From Dokdonella_A sp049583635 (lineage in GTDB: Bacteria; Pseudomonadota; Gammaproteobacteria; Xanthomonadales; Rhodanobacteraceae): a stretch of DNA of 64,000 nucleotides. Position 1 is the first letter of the stretch; each line of letters starts with the position of its first letter. Made by a program: the position numbers and the translations under genes. Where the stretch lies: assembly GCA_049583635.1 (NCBI GenBank), contig JBAUWF010000045.1:1-64000 (forward strand), written 5' to 3'. A model generated the notes under the pieces. The model saw only the letters and a program-made list of their open reading frames with translations. It was not told where the DNA came from and did no database searches. This document shows, one piece after another, positions 8,009-16,307 of the stretch.

Positions 8009-10510
8009 ATGAAAATACTCGTTCGTCTCCTGCGTTATGCGCTTTATCTTGCGTTGGCCGGTGCATTGGTCGGCGCGCTCGGCATCGGCATCGCCTATTG
8101 GTTGATCGCGCCGCGCCTGCCCTCGGTCGAGGCGCTCAAGGACGTGCGTATGCAGATTCCGTTGCGGGTCTACTCCGCCGACGACAAGCTGATCGCCACG
8201 TTCGGCGAAACGCATCGTCGGCCGGTGAATATGGCAGATGTGCCGGAGCGGCTGAAATATGCCTTCCTCGCCGCCGAAGACGCGAACTTCTACCAGCACC
8301 CAGGTGTGGACTGGCAGGGTACGTTGCGCGCGGGACTGCATGTCGTGGTCTCGGGCGGCGGCAAGTCCCAAGGCGGATCGACCATCACCCAGCAGGTCGC
8401 ACGCAACTTTTTCCTGAGTCCGGAAAAAAGCTACACGCGCAAATTGTCCGAGATATTTCTTGCGTTCCGCATCGAGAGCGCATTGACCAAGAACGAGATA
8501 CTCGAACTCTATCTGAACAAGATCTTCCTCGGCCATCGCTCCTACGGCGTCGCCGCAGCCGCCGAGTTCTACTATGGCAAGACCCTGCCGGAGTTGACCT
8601 TGGCCGAATGCGCGATGCTGGCCTCATTGCCGAAGTTCCCGTCGACCGGCAACCCACTGTACAACCGCGAGCGCTCGATACAGCGGCGAAATTACGTGCT
8701 CGGGCGCATGCTCGACAATCATTTCATCGACAAGACCGCGTACGATCAGGCAGTTGCCACGCCCGAGTTGGCATTCGCACACGAGCCACCCATCGAGGTC
8801 AATGCGCCCTACGTGGCGGAGATGGTCCGCCAGCAGGCCATCGACAAGCTCGGCAATACCGCGCTGACCGATGGGTATGTCGTCAGGACCACGATCAACT
8901 CCACCCTGCAGGAAGCCGCCAACCAGGCGCTGCGAAACAACCTAATGGACTACGATCAACGCCACGGTTATCGCGGGGCCGAAGCGCACGTTGATCTGGA
9001 AAGCTCTTCGACGCCCGAGGACTGGAACCGGATGCTGGCCGATCATGACCGTACCGCTGGCCTGGTGCCGGGCCTGGTGACGCAGTTGAGCGCCACTACT
9101 GCACTGGTCTATCTGGACGACGGGCAAAGCGTGCCGCTTACCCTCAACGCCATGTCCTGGGCGCGCCCGTACATCAACGAAAACCGGCGCGGCCGGGCCC
9201 CGAAAAAGGTAGCCGACGTGCTCAGGGTCGGCGACATCGTGCGTCTCGGACGTGACGACGATGGAGACTGGCGACTGTCGCAGATACCGGCGGCGCAAGC
9301 GGCACTGGTGTCACTCGATCCGGAGAATGGCGCAGTGCGCGCGCTCAACGGCGGCTTCAGCTTCGTGCGCAGCAAGTTCAATCGCGCCACCATGAGTGCA
9401 CGCAGCCCCGGATCGGGTTTCAAACCCTTCATTTACTCAGCCGCGTTCGAGCATGGCTTCACACCGGCGTCGGTGATCAACGATGCGCCGGCGGTTTTTC
9501 CGGATCCGTCCAAGCCGAACGGCATTTGGGCGCCGCAGAACGACGACGGCAAGTTTTCCGGACCGATGCGCCTGCGCGAAGCGCTGGTCAAATCGGTCAA
9601 TCTGGTATCCGTGCGGCTGCTCGACGCGATCGGCGTGCATTACGCACGCGAGTACGCCACGCGTTTCGGTTTCAGTCTCGATCAGATACCCGACAACCTT
9701 TCGATGGCCCTCGGCACCGCGGCGGTGTCGCCGATGGAGATGGCGCGCGGCTATGCCGTGTTCGCCAACGGCGGATTCCTGATAGATCCCTTCGTTGTCA
9801 ACACGATAACGGACCGCGATGGTCACGTCGTGTTTCAGGCCGACCCGGCAGTCGCGTGCCAAAATTGTCCGGAACGCTCGCTTGCCGGTGATCAGGCGGC
9901 GACGCCGGAAAGCGCCGCGAGTACGAAACCACCCGTCGCATCCGGCGCCGGCCTCAGTCCGATTGCTTCCGCCCAGGCAACGGTTGCGACCGCGGCGGCG
10001 GCGAACACACAGCCGCATCTCGCGCCACGCGTGATCGATCCGCGCAACGCATATCTGCTTACCTCGATGATGCGCGATGTCATAAGGCGCGGCACCGGCT
10101 CGGCGGCAATGGTGTTGAAGCGCACGGATCTTGCCGGCAAGACCGGCTCGACCAACGACCATCGCGACGGCTGGTTCACCGGGTTCAATCCGGATCTGGT
10201 CACCAGTTGCTGGCTCGGGCTAGACGACTTCGGCTCGCTCGGCCATGGTGAATTCGGTGCCAAGGTGGCGTTGCCGATCTGGATCGACTTCATGCGCGCC
10301 GCGCTGAAAGATGTGCCGAACGAACCGTTCGACATGCCGGCCGGCATCACGACTGCACGCATTGATCCGGATACCGGTCTGCTCGCGCCATCGAGCCAGC
10401 CCGGAGCGATACTTGAAATGTTCAAGGTCGAAGACGTAGCGCGCCTGGAGGCGCAATCGGACGAGTCGCGCCGGAATACCGAGCAGCGCGAAGCCTACGA
10501 CGTATTCTAG
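8009..10510 (+). CDS. mrcA: Penicillin-binding protein 1A (bifunctional peptidoglycan synthase)
   Basis: Class A PBP that polymerises lipid II and cross-links the stem peptides in the periplasm. From MKILVRLLRY the protein is 833 residues, normal for PBP1a. A membrane anchor spans ~8-34. The glycosyltransferase (GT51) domain follows, with catalytic Glu90 in EDANFYQHPG and the GGSTITQQ motif. An OB-fold insert precedes the transpeptidase domain, whose motifs are SxxK at Ser469 (SGFK), SxN at 529-531 (SVN) and KTGS at 711-714. An in-frame ATG 48 bases upstream exists but has no better ribosome site and precedes the usual N-terminus. Divergent from pilM. Confidence 0.96.
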   Translation: MKILVRLLRYALYLALAGALVGALGIGIAYWLIAPRLPSVEALKDVRMQIPLRVYSADDKLIATFGETHRRPVNMADVPERLKYAFLAAEDANFYQHPGVDWQGTLRAGLHVVVSGGGKSQGGSTITQQVARNFFLSPEKSYTRKLSEIFLAFRIESALTKNEILELYLNKIFLGHRSYGVAAAAEFYYGKTLPELTLAECAMLASLPKFPSTGNPLYNRERSIQRRNYVLGRMLDNHFIDKTAYDQAVATPELAFAHEPPIEVNAPYVAEMVRQQAIDKLGNTALTDGYVVRTTINSTLQEAANQALRNNLMDYDQRHGYRGAEAHVDLESSSTPEDWNRMLADHDRTAGLVPGLVTQLSATTALVYLDDGQSVPLTLNAMSWARPYINENRRGRAPKKVADVLRVGDIVRLGRDDDGDWRLSQIPAAQAALVSLDPENGAVRALNGGFSFVRSKFNRATMSARSPGSGFKPFIYSAAFEHGFTPASVINDAPAVFPDPSKPNGIWAPQNDDGKFSGPMRLREALVKSVNLVSVRLLDAIGVHYAREYATRFGFSLDQIPDNLSMALGTAAVSPMEMARGYAVFANGGFLIDPFVVNTITDRDGHVVFQADPAVACQNCPERSLAGDQAATPESAASTKPPVASGAGLSPIASAQATVATAAAANTQPHLAPRVIDPRNAYLLTSMMRDVIRRGTGSAAMVLKRTDLAGKTGSTNDHRDGWFTGFNPDLVTSCWLGLDDFGSLGHGEFGAKVALPIWIDFMRAALKDVPNEPFDMPAGITTARIDPDTGLLAPSSQPGAILEMFKVEDVARLEAQSDESRRNTEQREAYDVF

Positions 10511-10515
10511 AACCC

Positions 10516-11130
10516 GTGCCAAATCAACCAGCACGCACCCGGCAACGCCGCCGCAGCATCGCTGTCGAAGCGGCGCGTCTGATCAGTGAGAGCGGTCTGC
10601 GCGACTACCAGCATGCCAAACACAAGGCAGCTGAACAGCTCGGAATACCGGGCGAGCTGAATTTTCCGGACAACGGCGAAATCGCGGACGCCTTGCGCGA
10701 ACACCAGCGACTGTTCCAGCGCGAGTCACAACCTCGCATCCTGCGCCGCTGGCGTGAAGCCGCCCGTGACGCATTGCGATTCTTCGCGGCCTGGGACCCA
10801 CGCCTGGTCGGCCCGGTACTTGATGGCAGCGCCGACGAACATTCCGCGGTGTGCCTGCATCTTCATGCGGACGATGCGCTCGAGATCGCCCGATTTTTGT
10901 GCGAACGCGCGATTCCGTATCGCGAAAAAGACCGCCGGTTACGCCTGACGCGCGACCTTGTCACACAGTTCCCGGTATTCCTGTTCGCCGCCGGCGATGT
11001 TCCGATCGACCTGACCGTGCTGCCCTACGATCGGCTGCGCCAGGCGCCGCTGGACCGCTCCGGCGCGAAACCGATGCGGCGAGTGACGCTCGCTGCCGTC
11101 GAGGAAATGCTTGACAGGTCCAAGGGTTAG
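10516..11130 (+). CDS. Conserved protein of unknown function
   Basis: 204 residues from a GTG five bases after the mrcA stop, so probably co-transcribed with mrcA. The N-terminus is basic and helical (residues ~10-90, HAKHKAAEQLG). The C-terminal half contains DDALEIARFLCERAIPYREK and VPIDLTVLPYDRLRQAP, which vaguely recall a nucleotidyltransferase-like fold, but the metal-binding GS..DxD pattern is not visible. Homologs I recall from xanthomonads carry unreliable 'UDP-N-acetylmuramate-alanine ligase' names; no Mur ligase motif is present here. Function unknown. Confidence 0.75.
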   Translation: MPNQPARTRQRRRSIAVEAARLISESGLRDYQHAKHKAAEQLGIPGELNFPDNGEIADALREHQRLFQRESQPRILRRWREAARDALRFFAAWDPRLVGPVLDGSADEHSAVCLHLHADDALEIARFLCERAIPYREKDRRLRLTRDLVTQFPVFLFAAGDVPIDLTVLPYDRLRQAPLDRSGAKPMRRVTLAAVEEMLDRSKG

Positions 11131-11146
11131 GCCCCGCCCTGCTCTC

Positions 11147-12439
11147 TTATCGCTTGGCCAACGCCACGTAGTCGCGCTTGACACTGCCGGTGTAAACCTG
11201 GCGCGGGCGTCCGATCTTGGTGTCGGCACTTTCGTTTTGTTCGAGCCAGTGGGCGACCCAGCCCGCGGTGCGTGCAATGCCGAACATGACCGTGAACATC
11301 TCGGTCGGGATGCGCAGCGCCTTGTAGATCAAGCCGGAATAGAAGTCGACATTCGGATACAGTTTTCGTTCGACGAAATACGGGTCCTTGAGCGCGACTT
11401 CCTCGAGCGCGAGTGCGATATCGAGCAGCGGATCCTCTGCGCCAAGTTCATCCAGCACCTGATGGCACATCTCGCGGATGATCGCGGCGCGCGGGTCGTA
11501 GTTCTTGTAGACCCGGTGGCCGAAGCCCATCAGACGAAACCCCGACTCCCGGTCCTTGGCCTTGGAGACGGCACTGGCGACATTCTTCACGTCGCCGATT
11601 TCCTCAAGCATTTTCAATACCGCTTCGTTGGCGCCGCCATGCGCCGGTCCCCACAACGCGGCAATTCCGGCGGCGACGCAGGCATAAGGGTTGGCACCGG
11701 TCGAACCGACCAGTCGCACGGTCGAGGTGGACGCGTTCTGCTCGTGATCGGCATGCAGGATGAACAACAAGTCCAGCGCCCGGGCCGCCACCGGGCTTAT
11801 CGTCAACGGCTCGCTCGGCACTTCGAACATCATGTGCAGAAAGCGCGTAACGTACTCGAGGTTGTTGCGCGGGTAGCGGATCGGCCAGCCGATCGAATAA
11901 CGATACGCCGCCGCGGCGATCGTCGGCATCTTCGCGATCAGACGCACCGCCGCGAGCTTGCGCTGGGCCGGCTCGCCGATGTCGAGCGTGTCGTGATAAA
12001 ACGCCGACAGCGAACCGATCACGCCGCACAGCATCGCCATCGGATGCGCGTCGTAATGAAAGCCGTTCAGAAAGTTCTTGAGCCCCTCGTGCATCATCGA
12101 GTGATGCGTCACGTCGTCCTCGAACTTCGAGAATTCGGCGCGATCGGGCAGTTCGCCATTGATCAACAGATAGGCGACTTCGAGAAAATTGGACTGCTTG
12201 GCCAACTGCTCGATCGGGTAACCGCGATAGAGCAATACACCCGCATCGCCGTCGATGAACGTGACCGCGCTCCTGGTGGAAGCGGTCGCCATGAAACCTG
12301 GATCGTAGGTGAAGTAGCCGGTTTCCTTGTGCAGCTTGCCGATATCGATCGCAGGGTCGCCGAGGCTGCCGGTGATCACCGGCAGCGTGGCACTGCGATT
12401 GTCGGCAGCATCGATGAATTGAACGGACTTGTCGGACAC
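11147..12439 (-). CDS. gltA: Citrate synthase
   Basis: Condenses acetyl-CoA and oxaloacetate to citrate, entry point of the TCA cycle. 430 residues, the length of the hexameric, NADH-sensitive type of Gram-negatives. Catalytic histidine motifs are visible in LFILHADHEQNAST and GFGHRVYKNYDPRA. The start is GTG with GAGGAG six to seven bases upstream. Convergent with the unknown gene ending at 11130 and separated by only 16 bases, with no obvious terminator between. Confidence 0.97.
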   Translation of the reverse strand: MSDKSVQFIDAADNRSATLPVITGSLGDPAIDIGKLHKETGYFTYDPGFMATASTRSAVTFIDGDAGVLLYRGYPIEQLAKQSNFLEVAYLLINGELPDRAEFSKFEDDVTHHSMMHEGLKNFLNGFHYDAHPMAMLCGVIGSLSAFYHDTLDIGEPAQRKLAAVRLIAKMPTIAAAAYRYSIGWPIRYPRNNLEYVTRFLHMMFEVPSEPLTISPVAARALDLLFILHADHEQNASTSTVRLVGSTGANPYACVAAGIAALWGPAHGGANEAVLKMLEEIGDVKNVASAVSKAKDRESGFRLMGFGHRVYKNYDPRAAIIREMCHQVLDELGAEDPLLDIALALEEVALKDPYFVERKLYPNVDFYSGLIYKALRIPTEMFTVMFGIARTAGWVAHWLEQNESADTKIGRPRQVYTGSVKRDYVALAKR

Positions 12440-12560
12440 GGCTGGCTCCTCGCACAGGCCCGGTAAGGGCGAACTGGTGCGCCGGCGGACTGCTCTCCGG
12501 CGCGATCGTCATGCGAACCTGAGACCGGGCCGAAAGAGCCGGTCAAGCGGTTCGCCACTA

Positions 12561-12588
12561 TCTATAGACCCCGGGTCGCTGCCGTCCA
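12561..12588 (-). promoter_or_regulatory. Possible gltA promoter
   Basis: On the minus strand TGGACG (12588-12583) and TATAGA (12566-12561) lie 16 bases apart, about 115 bases upstream of the gltA GTG. Boxes match consensus at four and four to five positions. The 210-base gap to rpmE holds no gene. Confidence 0.35.
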
Positions 12589-12649
12589 TCAGGACGAGTC
12601 GCGACCAATACCCTTTGCGCTTTGCGGCCGGCGGTCCGCAGTGTCGCAA

Positions 12650-12889
12650 TCAGCGGTAACGACGGCGGAACTTGTCGACGCGTCCACCGGCATCAATCGA
12701 CTTCTGCTTGCCAGTGTAGAACGGATGCGAATGGCTGGAAATCTCAACCTTGATCAGAGGATATTCCTGACCGTCTTCCCACTTGATCTTGTCGTTGCTG
12801 GACATGGTCGACCGCGTCAGGAAGGCGAAGTCGCTCGATCGGTCCTGGAAGACAACGGGTTGATATTTCGGGTGAATGTCGGCTTTCAT
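12650..12889 (-). CDS. rpmE2: Ribosomal protein bL31, cysteine-free (type B)
   Basis: 79-residue 50S subunit protein starting MKADIHPKYQPVVF. It contains the type-B insert region (LTRSTMSSNDKIKWEDG) and the conserved VEISSHSHPFYTGKQK C-terminal motif. There is no cysteine, so it cannot bind the structural zinc of ordinary L31. An upstream in-frame ATG would add 21 residues of unrelated sequence; the chosen start is the family start. Confidence 0.95.
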   Translation of the reverse strand: MKADIHPKYQPVVFQDRSSDFAFLTRSTMSSNDKIKWEDGQEYPLIKVEISSHSHPFYTGKQKSIDAGGRVDKFRRRYR

Positions 12890-12923
12890 GACCTGTCTCA
12901 GCGGGACTGCGGAAAAGCGCGCC

Positions 12924-12952
12924 ATAGTAGCGGCAGGCCGGGACTGACGCAA
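12924..12952 (-). promoter_or_regulatory. Possible rpmE2 promoter
   Basis: TTGCGT (12952-12947) and TACTAT (12929-12924) on the minus strand with a 17-base spacer, about 30 bases before the start codon. No Zur-type palindrome is evident beside it. Confidence 0.4.
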
Positions 12953-13046
12953 GTTACCGCGGCGTGCCTCGGCTCCGACGGCGATTCACTCGCAAGGATG
13001 CACTCGCCGCGCGACACACCATCGTTGGCGCGCGGGAATTTTCCCG

Positions 13047-13690
13047 TCAAGCCTCGTCCGCAACGATCACGTCACGCGGACGCGCGACGGAATACGGCCG
13101 GCGCAGGACAGGCGCTCGGCCCGACGGGAATCCCGCAGCGCGCAAACGATCGAGAATGTCGCTGCCGTAATCGCGAAACGCGAGAATGCCACGACTGCCG
13201 TGCAACGGATCGGTGTGATACACCGGATCGAGCAGATGCTCGATTTTACGGCCACGCAGGTGCGCGCGCTCGACTGTGTGCTCGCCGGCATCCACGGAAC
13301 CGTGAAAACCATCAATCCGCACGGTCGCAACACTCCTCGCAACGAACGCCATCGCGCGATACGCCGGGCGGCAGGTCGGAGAAAGATTCCGGCAAGGCGC
13401 CGCTGCGCGCCCAGCGGCGCAGATATTCCACCAGCGGACCGCGCGCGGACAACTCGCAAACATTCAACGCTGCCAGGTTGTCAATTCTCGCGCGGATCGC
13501 CCAACCGGCTGCGATATGTTATGGGTGCCGATCCACAGCGCAGGCAGCGTACGCCGGACACGTTTCCATTCAACCGCACGGACACGCTCGGCCCGCAAGA
13601 AGGGCATCGCGCGGAGCGTATGGCGAGTTCGCCCGGCTGCAATTGCGACAATGGAAACAACCTTACGCGGACGCGTGCTTGGGATCCCCA
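13047..13690 (-). pseudogene. Decayed class I SAM-dependent methyltransferase
   Basis: Fragments of one methyltransferase are spread over different minus-strand frames. One frame, ending with a stop at 13481, contains LQPGELAI, CPSCG and VRCLRCG, a zinc-ribbon N-terminus. A second frame (about 13482-13326) reads LAALNVCELSARGPLVEYL, then SFSDLPPGVSRDGVRCEE before a stop. A third short frame gives GLMVFTVPW. A fourth (about 13300-13047) gives GEHTVERAHLRGRKIEHLL, DPVYHTDPLHGSRGILAF and RDYGSDILDRLRAAGF, and ends at 13047. The order matches the intact family (zinc ribbon, SAM fold, HLL...YHTDP C-terminus). The central stretch that should carry the SAM-domain EHV-type motif is missing, so there is at least one deletion plus several frameshifts. 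It lies directly downstream of recG; the 5' end is uncertain. Confidence 0.7.
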
Positions 13691-13694
13691 GCGC

Positions 13695-15815
13695 CTAGGC
13701 ACCCGCGAAGCGCGTGGAGGCCCCGAGCCAACGAGCCAGCAGCCGGTCGGCGCGTTCCGGCTCGTCGCACAGCAGTTGCTCGCCGACCCGCTGAACGGCC
13801 GGCAGCAGCCGCGCATCACGCATCAAATCGGCAATGCGGAATTCAAGTTTCCCGGTCTGACGCGTCCCGAGCACTTCGCCCGGACCGCGCAGCTCCAGGT
13901 CCCGCTCGGCGATGCGGAATCCATCGCTGGTCTCGCGCATCACCGCAAGCCGCGCGCGCGCGAGATCCGAAAGCGGTGGCCGGTACAGCAGTACGCAACT
14001 CGCCGCGGCGCTGCCGCGGCCGACGCGACCGCGCAGTTGATGCAGTTGCGCGAGGCCGAGCCGTTCGGCATTTTCTATCACCATGAGACTTGCATTGGGT
14101 ACATCGACACCGACTTCGATCACCGTGGTCGCGACCAGGAGTCGTGTCGCCCCGGCCTTGAATGCGTCCATCGTCGCCTGCTTGTCGGCCGCCTTCATGC
14201 GCCCGTGCAACAGGTCGATCACCACGCCAGGCAAAGCGGTACGCAGTTCCGTCAGCGCGACTTCCGCCGCCTGCGCTTCAAGCATCTCGGATTCTTCAAT
14301 CAGCGTGCATACCCAGTAAACCTGGCGACCTTCGGCACAGGCCGAGCGAATGCGCTCGACCACATCCGCTCGTCGTGCATCGGAGATCGCAACCGTCCGG
14401 ACCGGCTTGCGGCCGGGCGGCAATTCGTCGATCACGGATACATCGAGATCGGCATAGGCGGTCATCGCGAGCGTGCGCGGGATCGGCGTCGCGGTAAGCA
14501 CCAGTTGATGCGGAATGGTGTTTCCGGTCGTTCCCTTGTCGCGCAGGGCGAGCCGCTGGTGAACGCCAAAGCGATGCTGCTCATCGATGATGGCAAGCGC
14601 CAGGCGGGCGAACGCAACACGCTCCTGCATCAGCGCGTGAGTGCCCACCACCAGTGGCGCGCCGGCCGCCACTTGGGTGAGCGCCAGCTGGCGAGCGCGC
14701 CCGTGAACGTTACCGGCCAACCAGACCGGTTGTATTGCCAGCGGTGCCAGCCACTCGCTCAACAGTCGCCAATGCTGTTCGGCCAGCAGTTCGGTCGGCG
14801 CCATCAGAGCAACCTGGCAACCGGCCTCGATCGCATCGAGTGCGGCAAGTGCGGCAACCACCGTCTTGCCGGAACCGACATCTCCTTGCACCAACCGCAA
14901 CATCGGCACCGCCTGAGCCAGATCGGCAATGATTTCGGCGACGACGCGCTGCTGCGCCCGGGTCAACCGGAACGGAAGTCGCCCGAGCAATGCGCTGCGC
15001 AGGCGAGCATCGCCCGCCAGCGCCGGAGCGGCACAGCGGCGCACTTCAGCGCGCAGGCGCTTCAAGCTCAGGTGATGGGCCAGCAATTCCTCGAAGGCGA
15101 GCCGCTGCTGACTCGCGTGGGTGCCGCCGGCGAGCGCCAAGAGATCGATATCCGGCGAGGGCCGATGCACCACCAGCAACGCTTCGCGCAATGAATGCAG
15201 CCGCAACGGTTCGCGCAATGCCTGCGGAATCAGTTCGAGTGCCACATCGTCCGGCAACCGTTTCAGGCCGAGCGTGATCAACTCGGCCAGACGTTTTTGT
15301 CCAAGCCCTTGCGTGGTCGGATAGAGCGGCGTGAGACGGTCCGCGGCTGCCACAACCTCGCCATCGCGCAGACGTGAATACTGCGGATGCACCATCTCCG
15401 GGCCGTGCGTGCCAAAACGCACGTCGCCATAGCAACAGATTCGTGCGCCGGGCGCGAACTGCTCGATCTGGGTACGGTGAAAATGGAAAAACCGCAGCGT
15501 CAGTGTCGCATGTGACGCGTCGGTGATCGCCACGCGCAATTGCGACCGATAGCGAAAGGCGCGTTCGCTCGCCTCGACGACACCGATCACCTGCGCAGCC
15601 TCGCCCACGCGCAGATCGGCAATCGGAGTAATGCGGGTGCGGTCCTCGTAGCGCAGCGGCAGATGAAACCACAGATCCTGCACCCGCTGAATGCCGAGTC
15701 GTTCGAGTGTGCGCGTGAGCGCCGGTCCGACCCCGGGCAGCGTGGAAACCGGCAACAGACCCGGATCCGTGACTGCTGCGGGCAACGCGGCGCGCTTCGG
15801 CGCGGCTGATTTCAT
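13695..15815 (-). CDS. recG: ATP-dependent DNA helicase RecG
   Basis: Branch-migrating helicase that remodels stalled forks and Holliday junctions. 706 residues: N-terminal wedge (OB) domain (~60-160), Walker A GDVGSGKT, DEQH box (IIDEQHRFGVHQR), helicase motif III TATPIPRT, motif VI QLRGRVGRG and a C-terminal TRG-like region. The start overlaps the ridA stop by four bases. Last gene of rpoZ-spoT-ridA-recG. Confidence 0.97.
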   Translation of the reverse strand: MKSAAPKRAALPAAVTDPGLLPVSTLPGVGPALTRTLERLGIQRVQDLWFHLPLRYEDRTRITPIADLRVGEAAQVIGVVEASERAFRYRSQLRVAITDASHATLTLRFFHFHRTQIEQFAPGARICCYGDVRFGTHGPEMVHPQYSRLRDGEVVAAADRLTPLYPTTQGLGQKRLAELITLGLKRLPDDVALELIPQALREPLRLHSLREALLVVHRPSPDIDLLALAGGTHASQQRLAFEELLAHHLSLKRLRAEVRRCAAPALAGDARLRSALLGRLPFRLTRAQQRVVAEIIADLAQAVPMLRLVQGDVGSGKTVVAALAALDAIEAGCQVALMAPTELLAEQHWRLLSEWLAPLAIQPVWLAGNVHGRARQLALTQVAAGAPLVVGTHALMQERVAFARLALAIIDEQHRFGVHQRLALRDKGTTGNTIPHQLVLTATPIPRTLAMTAYADLDVSVIDELPPGRKPVRTVAISDARRADVVERIRSACAEGRQVYWVCTLIEESEMLEAQAAEVALTELRTALPGVVIDLLHGRMKAADKQATMDAFKAGATRLLVATTVIEVGVDVPNASLMVIENAERLGLAQLHQLRGRVGRGSAAASCVLLYRPPLSDLARARLAVMRETSDGFRIAERDLELRGPGEVLGTRQTGKLEFRIADLMRDARLLPAVQRVGEQLLCDEPERADRLLARWLGASTRFAGA

Positions 15816-16204
15816 GGCGCGTGTGCGAGCACCATGATCGCGTCGATCTCGACGGAGGCACCAAGCGGCAAACTGGCCACACCGATGGTCGAGCGCGCGG
15901 GGAAACCGCCTTCGCAGTATTCGGCCATCACCGCGTTGACCGCCGCAAAATCATCAAGATCGGTCAGATAAATACCGACGCGTGCCAACTGTTCCAACCC
16001 GCCACCAGCTGCCGCGCAAACCGCTGCGAGATTGTCAAACGCGCGGCGTGCCTGCGTTGCAATATCGCCATGTACCAGTTTGCCGGTCGCGGGGTCGAGT
16101 GGAATCTGCCCGGACAGATAGACGGTGTTTTCGACGCGAACGGCCTGTGAATACGGGCCGATCGCCTTGGGCGCATGTTCGGTGTTGACAATGCTGCGGT
16201 TCAT
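15812..16204 (-). CDS. ridA: RidA family enamine/imine deaminase
   Basis: 130-residue trimeric YjgF/RidA protein that hydrolyses reactive 2-aminoacrylate-type enamines made by PLP enzymes. Family motifs: AIGPYSQAV near the N-terminus, YLSGQIPLDP, and the C-terminal FPARSTIGVASLPLGASVEI with the substrate-binding Arg. ATGA overlap with recG; separated from spoT by about 100 bases containing a hairpin. Confidence 0.95.
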   Translation of the reverse strand: MNRSIVNTEHAPKAIGPYSQAVRVENTVYLSGQIPLDPATGKLVHGDIATQARRAFDNLAAVCAAAGGGLEQLARVGIYLTDLDDFAAVNAVMAEYCEGGFPARSTIGVASLPLGASVEIDAIMVLAHAP

Positions 16205-16275
16205 CGGGACTCCGGCGCGAGGTATGGAGTACGAAGAATGCGCGCTTCGGGTGCGCCGATCAAAGCCTTACGCGA

Positions 16276-16305
16276 GGGATGCTTTGCACTTGTGCAGAGC
16301 ATCCC
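16276..16305 (-). terminator. Hairpin immediately after spoT
   Basis: A 13-base inverted repeat (GGGATGCTCTGCA and its complement with one G-U pair) with a four-base loop, starting three bases after the spoT stop. No T-tract follows, so it may act as an attenuator, a processing site or a weak terminator before ridA. Confidence 0.5.
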
Positions 16306-16307
16306 TG

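Noticed and set aside
11111..12466. 451-codon plus-strand frame opposite gltA
   Set aside because: Shadow; citrate synthase is complete.
13200..15194. 664-codon plus-strand frame opposite recG
   Set aside because: Antisense shadow of a fully conserved helicase; no family motif and no ribosome site.
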